From NCBI GenBank assembly GCA_030040955.1, contig JASHSH010000388.1, forward strand, positions 1 to 11,221: a stretch of 11,221 bases of DNA, read 5' to 3'. Shown piece by piece: positions 6,270 to 11,221 of this stretch. The DNA comes from Rhodospirillales bacterium (GTDB lineage Bacteria > Pseudomonadota > Alphaproteobacteria > Rhodospirillales > Magnetospirillaceae). Under the pieces are notes generated by a model. That model had not been told where the DNA came from. It saw only the letters and a list, made by a program, of their open reading frames with translations, and searched no databases. Positions within the stretch are counted from its first letter, which is position 1; each line of letters opens with the position of its first letter. Position numbers and translations under genes: made by a program.

Positions 6270-6328
6270 CGGGCAGAATGATCGCGGAAGGCCGCATGCG
6301 GCGCAAGCGGGGCAGGGGCGCCGCTCCC

Positions 6329-6356
6329 GTGACAAGGTGGCGCGGCGTGGCATACT
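6329..6356 (+). promoter_or_regulatory. Predicted promoter of the LysE-family gene
   Basis: GTGACA at 6329-6334 (five of six for the -35), a 16-base spacer and CATACT at 6351-6356. The start would be near 6363, about 20 bases before the ATG. The position in the divergent gap with mazG fits. Confidence 0.45.
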
Positions 6357-6382
6357 CGCGCGCGCCCCGCGAAGGAGGACCC

Positions 6383-7027
6383 ATGGACCCCGTCGTCTCG
6401 CTGTTCAGCATCCTCGGCGCGCTGATGCTCGGCGCGATGAGTCCGGGCCCCGCCTTCCTGTTCGTCACCCGCACCTCGGTCGCGGTCTCGCGCCGCGATG
6501 GTTTGGCGGCGGCGGCGGGCATGGGCCTCGGCGCGACGATTATTTGCTCGCTCGCGCTGATCGGCGTGCGCGCGGTGCTGGCGCAGGTAGCGTGGCTCTA
6601 TCTGGGCTTCAAGCTGCTGGGCGGACTGTATCTTCTCTATCTGGCGTGGCGACTATGGCGGGGCGCGGGGAGCGTGGCGGCGGCGCGATCGAATGGCGAT
6701 GCGGGGCATCGAACCCAAGGGCCGACGCGCACCTTCCTGCTGGCGCTGGCCACGCAGCTCAGCAACCCCAAGGCCGTGGTGGTCATCGGCGGCATCTTCG
6801 CGGCCTTGTTGCCCGAGCGCGTGCCGGGCTGGATGTATGCCGCCATCCCGCCGATCAACTTCGCGATGGAGACCTGCTGGTACGCGATCGTGGCGCTGGC
6901 GATCTCGTCGAGCGCGCCGCGTTCGATATATTTGCGCGCCCGCGGCTGGATCGACCGTGCGGCCGGCGCGGTGCTCGGCGCGCTCGGGTTGCGGCTGATC
7001 TTGGAGAGCGCGCGCGGCGCCGGCTAG
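6383..7027 (+). CDS. LysE family amino-acid exporter
   Basis: The 214-residue membrane protein has about six hydrophobic segments, the size and pattern of the LysE/RhtB family, which exports amino acids and derivatives by proton antiport. The family signature SPGPAFLFV (20-28) follows the first helix and the NPK motif (128-130) opens the second half. A short hydrophilic loop (93-115) separates the halves. The ATG at 6383 is preceded by AAGGAGGA (6372-6379), a strong ribosome site, so the longer in-frame extension to 6278 is rejected. Its substrate cannot be told from sequence. Confidence 0.92.
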   Translation: MDPVVSLFSILGALMLGAMSPGPAFLFVTRTSVAVSRRDGLAAAAGMGLGATIICSLALIGVRAVLAQVAWLYLGFKLLGGLYLLYLAWRLWRGAGSVAAARSNGDAGHRTQGPTRTFLLALATQLSNPKAVVVIGGIFAALLPERVPGWMYAAIPPINFAMETCWYAIVALAISSSAPRSIYLRARGWIDRAAGAVLGALGLRLILESARGAG

Positions 7028-7037
7028 CCTGTCCGGC

Positions 7038-7364
7038 TCAATTCCCGCTCCCGGTGCTCGACGAAGTCGAGGTCGAGGTCGCCGTGGAGGTCGAGGTCGT
7101 GCTGGTGGTGGAGGGGCCGGCGAAGGTGGTGCCGATGATGCCGGCGACCAACCCGGCGAGCGCCACCGCGCCCAGTCCGATGCCGACGATGGTCAAGGTG
7201 CCGACCGAACTGCTGCCTGCGTTGCCGCCGCCAGCGCCGCCTGGCTGGTCGAGGCTCGAAGTGGGGACCGGCATCGCCGGAGGTTGCTGCCCCCAGCCCG
7301 CGGCCGGCAAGGCCAGGAGGGATATCGTCGCCGTCGCGCACACCGCCTTGCAAATCACATTCAC
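7038..7364 (-). CDS. Small exported protein with Ser/Thr-rich tail
   Basis: From the GTG at 7364 the product is 108 residues: a signal peptide (about 1-25, cleavage near AAGWGQ), a Pro/Gly-rich linker (26-53), a hydrophobic Gly/Ala segment (56-79) that could span the membrane, and a tail (84-108) made almost entirely of Ser and Thr. The start is chosen because GGAGG lies seven bases upstream and it opens the signal peptide. The tail is encoded by short repeats visible on the plus strand as GTCGAGGTCGAGGTCG (7066-7081). I do not recognise a family. It ends 10 bases from the convergent LysE gene. Confidence 0.6.
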   Translation of the reverse strand: MNVICKAVCATATISLLALPAAGWGQQPPAMPVPTSSLDQPGGAGGGNAGSSSVGTLTIVGIGLGAVALAGLVAGIIGTTFAGPSTTSTTSTSTATSTSTSSSTGSGN

Positions 7365-7452
7365 CGGCCAACCTCCACTTGCCTTGCGAACGCGCTTCTT
7401 CGCGCGCTGCGGCTTCGTACCCTCCGGCGTGATTCTGGAACCCGGCTGGCGA

Positions 7453-7466
7453 ATTGCAATGGCAAT
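7453..7466. promoter_or_regulatory. Short inverted repeat in a divergent gap
   Basis: ATTGC-AATG-GCAAT forms perfect 5-base arms in the 236-bp gap between the Ser/Thr-tailed protein gene and the divergent small lipoprotein gene. It could be an operator, but arms this short arise by chance easily. Nothing else stands out in this gap. Confidence 0.2.
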
Positions 7467-7600
7467 CATGTTCCGCGTGTGCCGCCGCGCGAAACTTGCG
7501 CCCATTCGTAGGCGAAATTCGCGCGGACGGAGAGGATCGGGGCGGAGTCATATGGATTTCGCTTGCGCGCGGAAAGCGCGGTGCGAGAGTGGTGAGCGCC

Positions 7601-7903
7601 ATGCAAATGCGTCACGGGGGACGCACGAGATTCTTGGAGACGGCGGCGGCTTGCGTGCTTGTCGCGGGATGCGGGGGCGTGTGGGCTTCGGCCGGCGGCG
7701 GATCGGGAGCATCGGGTACGCCCAATGCGCAGCCCGAGGTTTCCGACCGCGCCGGAACGATCTCCATCCAGTCGCCGGTATATCCTTTCGATGCCGCGCA
7801 GGCGCGTTGCGGATTGGCCGGCTATGCCGGGGCGAGGTTGACCGGAGCGACCAACCTTGCCGACAGCAACGAGACCATCTGGCGCTTCGCCTGCGTGCGG
7901 TAA
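7601..7903 (+). CDS. Small putative lipoprotein
   Basis: A 100-residue product with a basic N-terminus, a hydrophobic stretch and a lipobox VAGC with the acceptor cysteine at 24. A Gly/Ser-rich linker (26-42) follows, then a compact region with two further cysteines (C70, C98) that could form a disulfide. The ATG at 7601 is preferred because it places the signal peptide first; GGTGAG precedes it. An in-frame GTG at 7592 and an ATG at 7607 are alternatives. I do not recognise the family. The next gene starts 49 bases downstream on the same strand. Confidence 0.55.
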   Translation: MQMRHGGRTRFLETAAACVLVAGCGGVWASAGGGSGASGTPNAQPEVSDRAGTISIQSPVYPFDAAQARCGLAGYAGARLTGATNLADSNETIWRFACVR

Positions 7904-7952
7904 GGGCTCGCGCCAGCCGAACGAAGCGGTAACCGAGAGGGAGGAGGAAACA

Positions 7953-8252
7953 ATGATCACATTCGTGCGCACGGCCGTCGCGATGCCGGGCCGAATTCAG
8001 GACCTGGTGGGCTTCGCCAAGGAGATCGCCGCGATCGCCGAGAAGGCGACCGGGAGGAAGCTCGCGGTCGCGGGTGCGGTGGGCAGCGTGGCCGCCCAGG
8101 TGGCCTGGATCGGCAGCTACGACAATCTCGGCCAGTTCGAGGAGTTCAGCGCCAAGCTGACAGGAGATCCGGCCTACCGCTCGGCCGCGCAAAAGGCGGC
8201 GACGCTGATGGTGCCCGGCTCGCTGACCGACCACATCTGGCGGCACGTCTGA
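7953..8252 (+). CDS. Hypothetical protein, possibly ferredoxin-like alpha/beta fold
   Basis: A 99-residue cytoplasmic protein from an ATG with a very strong ribosome site, GAGGAGGAAACA, directly before it. The order of predicted strand (1-9), helix (14-33), strand (36-42), strand (47-54), helix (58-82) and a final strand recalls small dimeric alpha-beta barrel proteins such as NIPSNAP- or ABM-like domains. No catalytic signature is visible and I do not assign a family. It lies behind the small lipoprotein gene and faces the DUF2059 gene. Confidence 0.75.
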   Translation: MITFVRTAVAMPGRIQDLVGFAKEIAAIAEKATGRKLAVAGAVGSVAAQVAWIGSYDNLGQFEEFSAKLTGDPAYRSAAQKAATLMVPGSLTDHIWRHV

Positions 8253-8334
8253 CCGAACCGGCAGGGCGATTGCGCCTTGGCGGCGGGCGGGACCGGGGGG
8301 GCGGTTCCGAGCGAAGTTCTGCGCGCCCAAGCGT

Positions 8335-8835
8335 TCAAAGTTTATAGCCTTGCTTTTGCAATTCGTCGCGCAGCCGCGCCGTGACGCGTTGGCCTATATT
8401 CGCCCCCCAGACCTTTCCGATCGCCAGTCCCTCTTGCAGCATCTGGGGTTGCTGCGAGGTCAGCTTCTGGCCGACGGGACTCCGATAGAAAGCCAGAAGC
8501 GTCTTGATCTCGTCGTCAGTGAAATTGGCGTCATAGATCGCGATGATCGGCTCCTCGAGTTCCGGCAATGCCTTGTCGAGCTCATCCCGCACGATTACCG
8601 CCGTATGATCAAGCACGGATTGGGGGATGTCGGGATTCGCCTTGCGCACGACTTCCCATATTCCTGGCAACATCGCGTCCGCCATGGTCTGAGCCCGCTT
8701 CAGTATTCCTGCCAGTTGCAAGAGCTCTTTAATGTCGTCGTGCTTGGCCTGATCCATGGCCAGGGCATCAATCGGCGCGCCCGCCACGAACGCCGCGACC
8801 AGGGCAGCGGCCAAGCCCATCCAGCGATACCGCAT
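8335..8835 (-). CDS. DUF2059 domain-containing exported protein
   Basis: The 166-residue product has a signal peptide (about 1-26, ending DALA) and a helical body with the DUF2059 core IYDANFTDDEIKTLLAFY (100-117) followed by SPVGQKL (119-125). DUF2059 proteins are small periplasmic helical proteins without a known activity. The ATG at 8835 is chosen because it begins the signal peptide and has GGGGGAG upstream; the longer frame to 8922 is rejected. The gene is monocistronic and convergent with the 99-residue protein gene, with 82 bases between them and no clear T-run terminator. Confidence 0.85.
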   Translation of the reverse strand: MRYRWMGLAAALVAAFVAGAPIDALAMDQAKHDDIKELLQLAGILKRAQTMADAMLPGIWEVVRKANPDIPQSVLDHTAVIVRDELDKALPELEEPIIAIYDANFTDDEIKTLLAFYRSPVGQKLTSQQPQMLQEGLAIGKVWGANIGQRVTARLRDELQKQGYKL

Positions 8836-9332
8836 TGAACTCCCCCTGGCTGAACACCGGCCGAAAGACCGCACGGGGGCAGGCCCGCAGTCGTGCTTGG
8901 TCTCTGCCAATCCTATCAGCAATTGCGGGACAAAGACCGGTCAAGAGGGTGCTCGACCGGCGTTCCCGCCCCATCACATAGTCCTAAGTGCCGATTTGGC
9001 CGAAGCCGATCATACCACAGGCTATGGCCGGTCCGCGGCTAGGCAGACAGGAAGCCGAAAGGAAGGCTAGTAGATTACGCACACAGCGATGGCACCCGCT
9101 TATTCCAGGGTCATGCATAGGCTTATGAGCGGCGGCGGAGACACGGAAAGGCCCTACCCGACCCGAGATCGGGAATGGCAGCCGCGCTATACAGATATGA
9201 GTATTTTATGATGAGATATTGATTGACAACCAGGGCTGAATTGGGGTATTAGCTATAAAGTTGGGTCGAAACTGCGACTCGGGGTCTGACATCGGTAACC
9301 AGGCAGCGAGTCCGAGATACTGGGAGAACACC
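8836..9332. other. Long non-coding stretch, left part of the low-GC islet
   Basis: About 500 bases with no ORF I can support. It becomes A/T-richer after about 9060 and holds the predicted promoter at 9223-9252. GACTCG (9276-9281) and CGAGTC (9307-9312) could pair in the leader of the following small genes. An imperfect palindrome, CATAGGCTTATG, lies at 9116-9127. No transposase remnant, tRNA or terminator was recognised. Confidence 0.5.
9223..9252 (+). promoter_or_regulatory. Predicted sigma70 promoter of the small-ORF operon
   Basis: A perfect TTGACA (9223-9228) is followed after 18 bases by TATTAG (9247-9252, four of six). TATAAA further along (9254-9259) is too distant to pair with this -35. 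A start near 9259 gives a leader of about 74 bases before the ATG at 9333. Confidence 0.55.
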
Positions 9333-9437
9333 ATGGCAACTTTGAATCTAAAGGATCCGACGGGGGCAATGAACCGTCCGCGTCGTGCGGGAGACCTACG
9401 CCATGCCATCGGGCCGATTTCGTCCTGCGCCGGGTAA
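9333..9437 (+). CDS. Possible small protein of 34 residues
   Basis: ATG 9333 has GGGAG six bases upstream and follows the predicted promoter, so it is the first start a ribosome would meet on that transcript. The product begins MATLNLKDP, which resembles the N-termini of VapB-like antitoxins (typically a short strand of the form M-x-x-LNIKDP), but then turns into basic, unstructured residues and stops. It overlaps the next ORF in another frame by 35 bases. It may be a leader peptide, a truncated antitoxin remnant, or the true N-terminus of the next ORF joined by a frameshift. Confidence 0.35.
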   Translation: MATLNLKDPTGAMNRPRRAGDLRHAIGPISSCAG

Positions 9438-9699
9438 GGATTTTGAAGGCAGTGTTCGAGTTTGGGTGAAGGTAATCAATGCGGTTCGGCGTCGGGCGAC
9501 GTCTGCGACGCGCGACGCTATTGCGCTCGTGTCTTTGGGTGTCATAGTGGTCGCGCTGGGCGCGTCCGCCCTTCTTTGGTTTGTTAATGGCAGCTTTGAA
9601 CCATTACGCGTCGTTTGGTTGGGGGTGTCTCCCTACCTCGGGTATATCTTTGCCGCCTACATGTCCGCAGGCCGGGGGAGGAATGACGGGGACAGATGA
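9403..9699 (+). CDS. Small two-helix membrane protein, unknown
   Basis: From ATG 9403 the product is 98 residues: a basic N-terminal region (1-37, rich in Arg), then two hydrophobic segments (about 39-61 and 68-88) joined by a short loop, and a charged tail. This predicts a small inner-membrane hairpin. GGGAG lies nine bases upstream of the ATG; a GTG at 9385 is an alternative start. The last codons overlap the following gene as ATGA, so the two are likely translated together. No family is recognised. Codon use is less GC-biased than that of the flanking genes, suggesting recent acquisition. Confidence 0.55.
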   Translation: MPSGRFRPAPGKDFEGSVRVWVKVINAVRRRATSATRDAIALVSLGVIVVALGASALLWFVNGSFEPLRVVWLGVSPYLGYIFAAYMSAGRGRNDGDR

Positions 9700-9974
9700 A
9701 GAGCGCGATGGTCGCTGAAGATTTAGCCGGTGAGACAGGGGTTGAAAGCCGTGCTAAAGGGCGCGTGGTGACTCGTGTCCAAATGGATTTGCCTCCGCGC
9801 TCGATGGAGCGACTGACTTTGCTTAAGGAGAAGACGGAATCTGCTTCGTATGCGGAGGTGATCAAGAACGCGCTTAGGCTTTACGAGGCACTTATAGAGG
9901 AAGTGGAGCGCGGCAATACATTTTTGGTGCGCGACGGAGAAGGTACGGTAACTCCGTACAAAATGTTCCTATAG
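9696..9974 (+). CDS. Ribbon-helix-helix (CopG/MetJ-like) protein
   Basis: The 92-residue protein fits the ribbon-helix-helix pattern: a beta strand VVTRVQMDLP (24-33), helix A (35-48, MERLTLLKEKTE), a turn, and helix B (51-66, SYAEVIKNALRLYEAL) with the SxxEVIxxAL pattern of CopG-type proteins, followed by an acidic stretch and GNTFLVRDGEG (73-83). Such proteins bind DNA as dimers and are repressors or antitoxins. The first 22 residues are extra; ATG 9708 is an alternative start. It overlaps the two-helix membrane protein gene by ATGA. No known toxin lies beside it, unless the membrane protein or the small ORF has that role. Confidence 0.75.
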   Translation: MKSAMVAEDLAGETGVESRAKGRVVTRVQMDLPPRSMERLTLLKEKTESASYAEVIKNALRLYEALIEEVERGNTFLVRDGEGTVTPYKMFL

Positions 9975-10053
9975 TTTTGGCGTTGAACCCCTAGGGTATC
10001 TCTGTCGGGACGTGGCGCATTTTCACACCGAGCCAGAGAAGCGGCCGAATTCT

Positions 10054-10084
10054 GAACGGACTCAAGGCGGACTCAAATCCGTTC
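10054..10084. repeat. 9-bp direct repeats inside a 7-bp inverted repeat
   Basis: CGGACTCAA occurs at 10057-10065 and again at 10068-10076, an 11-base period. The pair is enclosed by GAACGGA (10054-10060) and TCCGTTC (10078-10084). Repeats spaced one helical turn apart are typical of sites for dimeric proteins such as ribbon-helix-helix regulators; the hairpin could instead act at the end of the upstream mRNA. Confidence 0.5.
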
Positions 10085-10165
10085 GACATCGTTAGCCTCT
10101 TGTCGGGGATACGGGGCGGGGATTGCGCACCGGTCGCGTGGAGCATGACAGCAATCTACTACGAT

Positions 10166-10193
10166 ATGTCGCATAATGTATCTTATGGCGCTT
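10166..10193 (+). other. dif-like XerC/XerD recombination site
   Basis: Aligned with the 28-bp E. coli dif, this stretch is identical at 17 of the 18 central positions: CGCATAA of the XerC arm, TGTAT of the central hexamer (last base C instead of A) and TTATG of the XerD arm. The outer bases differ. CATAA (10172-10176) and TTATG (10182-10186) are perfect inverted half-sites six bases apart, as required for XerC and XerD binding. The site is intergenic. It is either the chromosomal dif at the replication terminus or an attachment site of a Xer-dependent element; the right outer arm (GGCGCTT) is the weakest part. Confidence 0.7.
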
Positions 10194-10314
10194 TCCAGAA
10201 ATACCTGGTTCCGCAGCCCCCTAGACGTTGGATTCGTGCGGCAAGTTGAGGCGCGTCTTGGCGCCGCAATTCACGGCCCTCTCGGCCACTGGGCCGGCCG
10301 AAATCGCCCCGCCG

Positions 10315-11088
10315 TCAGACCTCGAGGACCATCCCGTCGTAGCCGGGCACGATCCCCTCGGGGAGCTTCGCCGCAAGGGTGGCGTAGTCGAGCCTGGGGC
10401 TCATATGGACGAGCACCGTGCGTTTCGGGCGCAGCCTTGCCACCCAGCCCAGCACCTTGGTCAGGTTGGCATGCGTCTCGTGCTCCTGCTCCATCAGGCA
10501 ATCGACCACCCAGAGATCGAGCCCGTCAAGCCGCGCGAGCGAGTCCTCGGGCAGCCCGACGAGATCGGTCGAGTAGGCCGCCCGGCCAAATCGGAATCCG
10601 AGAGTCACTTGGCCGTATCCGTGATCCTGAAGGAACGGCGTCACCGGAATCGGCCCCACCTGGAACGGCCCCTCGATGGCGTTCGGCTCCAGCCAGGGGC
10701 GGTAGACCGTGCGCGGCCGGCCCTCGGGAAAGCCGGTGAACACATAGCCGAACCGCTCGCGGATCACGGCCAGTGTATCGGCGGATGCCCAGACGGGTAT
10801 CGGCGCGCCCATCGCGCGGTTGACCTCGCGTAGATCGTCGATGCCGTGCAGATGGTCGGCATGGGCGTGGGTGAACAGGACCCCGTCGAGGCGCCGGAGC
10901 TTCGCGTCGAGCAGCTGCTCGCGCAAATCGGGCGAGGTGTCGACCAGCAGCGCGCAACCCTCCTGCTCCACCAGAATGGATTGCCGCCGGCGCCGGTTGC
11001 GCGGATTGGCGGGGTCGCAGGCGCCCCAGCCCAGGCTGATCATCGGCACGCCGCCGGCCGCGCCCGAGCCCAGGATGGTGATCTTCAT
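10315..11088 (-). CDS. MBL-fold metallo-hydrolase, PhnP-like
   Basis: The 257-residue protein is a metallo-beta-lactamase-fold hydrolase of the PhnP / PqqB-like branch. It opens with MKITILGSGAAGGVP (1-15). The metal-binding set is THAHADH (73-79: H74, H76, D78, H79), H156 in DHG, D175 in STD, and H228 in VLVHMS, with H206 (ETHAN) as a further conserved residue. PhnP itself is a cyclic-phosphate phosphodiesterase; whether that is the reaction here is inferred. The ATG overlaps the stop of the upstream TatD-family gene as ATGA, and this tatD - MBL pairing is common in alphaproteobacteria. Length and motifs are complete. Confidence 0.9.
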   Translation of the reverse strand: MKITILGSGAAGGVPMISLGWGACDPANPRNRRRRQSILVEQEGCALLVDTSPDLREQLLDAKLRRLDGVLFTHAHADHLHGIDDLREVNRAMGAPIPVWASADTLAVIRERFGYVFTGFPEGRPRTVYRPWLEPNAIEGPFQVGPIPVTPFLQDHGYGQVTLGFRFGRAAYSTDLVGLPEDSLARLDGLDLWVVDCLMEQEHETHANLTKVLGWVARLRPKRTVLVHMSPRLDYATLAAKLPEGIVPGYDGMVLEV

Positions 11089-11221
11089 GGCCGCCGTGCC
11101 TTGGCGAACAGGCGGATGAAATTGTCGGTGGTCGCCGACGCCAGCTCCTCCGGCACGATACCGCGCAGCTCGGCAAGCTTGGCGGCCGTGTGCGCGACGA
11201 AGGAAGGCTCGTTGCGCTTAC
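11085..11221 (-). CDS. TatD-family metal-dependent hydrolase, 3' end only
   Basis: The minus-strand reading frame that enters at the window edge encodes the last 44 residues of a protein. It starts KRNEPSFVAHTAAKLAELRG and ends with ATTDNFIRLFAKARRP then TGA. The RNEPSxV segment and the T-x-N-F-xRLF ending are characteristic of the C-terminus of TatD-type hydrolases (TIM-barrel metallo-deoxyribonucleases). The N-terminal metal site lies outside the window. The stop TGA overlaps the ATG of the MBL-fold gene, indicating coupled translation. Confidence 0.85.
   Translation of the reverse strand, partial: KRNEPSFVAHTAAKLAELRGIVPEELASATTDNFIRLFAKARRP

Larger units (their letters stand above)
9975..10314. 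other. Non-coding stretch carrying the dif-like site
   Basis: About 340 bases with no supported gene. It holds a nested direct/inverted repeat at 10054-10084 and the dif-like site at 10166-10193. On the far right it holds a G/C-rich inverted repeat, CGGCCC / GGGCCG (about 10274-10296), which could be part of a weak terminator for the MBL-fold gene but has no T-run. Confidence 0.5.

Noticed and set aside
6139..7932. Plus-strand ORF of 597 codons across mazG, LysE and small genes
   Set aside because: It overlaps well-supported genes in other frames and the product is low-complexity and Arg/Gly-rich; a shadow frame.
8253..8334. Terminator between the 99-residue protein and the DUF2059 gene
   Set aside because: GAACCG and CGGTTC arms exist but are about 40 bases apart and there is no T-run on either strand.
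9116..9127. CATAGGCTTATG as a second dif-like site bounding the islet
   Set aside because: The half-sites resemble dif arms but the 6-base centre is missing, so XerC and XerD could not be placed correctly.
9189..9216. TTATGATGAGA as a degenerate left Xer junction
   Set aside because: The XerD-like half is fair (7 of 11) but the XerC half does not match; A/T-rich sequence explains the similarity.
9219..9235. FNR-like half-site TTGAT near the islet promoter
   Set aside because: The second half does not match ATCAA at the right spacing; the bases are better explained by the TTGACA -35.
1..11221. CRISPR array, insertion sequence or transposase
   Set aside because: No regularly spaced repeats, no transposase motif and no long terminal inverted repeats were seen on either strand.

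Overview
The window is a GC-rich stretch (roughly two thirds G+C by eye) of a bacterial chromosome. Protein families, codon use and gene style point to an alphaproteobacterium: a zinc-free L33, a histidine tRNA with encoded CCA, many short exported proteins, DUF952, and a TatD / MBL-fold pair overlapping by ATGA. I cannot name a genus. Most of it is ordinary housekeeping and small envelope genes in short operons on both strands.

Layout. 1-1656: a DUF952 protein, then tRNA-His whose promoter overlaps the end of that gene, facing a family-4-like glycosyltransferase on the minus strand. 1715-3413: an exported FecR-domain protein and a cAMP-receptor-type Crp/Fnr regulator diverge from a 240-bp region with a promoter and a palindrome. 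Directly behind the regulator gene lie a perfect TGTGA-N6-TCACA box, a -10-like element, a 10-bp hairpin and a strong intrinsic terminator; together these look like a short regulatory RNA gene under Crp-type control. 3426-3957: a DUF423 membrane protein whose 3' end overlaps rpmG (L33), a gene too short for usual ORF cut-offs. 4035-6269: a minus-strand operon mazG - lipoprotein - YdfG-like dehydrogenase, with a GTGA overlap between the first two. 6383-7027: LysE-family exporter. 7038-8835: four small exported or unknown proteins (Ser/Thr-tailed, lipoprotein, possible ferredoxin-like fold, DUF2059).

8836-10314 looks different: lower G+C, sparse coding, a consensus-like promoter, a 34-codon small ORF, and a translationally coupled pair made of a two-TM-helix protein and a ribbon-helix-helix protein. 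Between this islet and the next gene is a sequence matching the core of the E. coli dif (XerC/XerD) site, 17 of 18 central positions. GGGNAGGG motifs to its left mostly point toward it, as expected near a replication terminus. 10315-11221 returns to housekeeping: an MBL-fold hydrolase and the 3' end of a TatD-family hydrolase.

The two points most worth following are the Crp box plus predicted small RNA (3282-3413) and the dif-like site beside a small islet of different composition (about 9180-10193).
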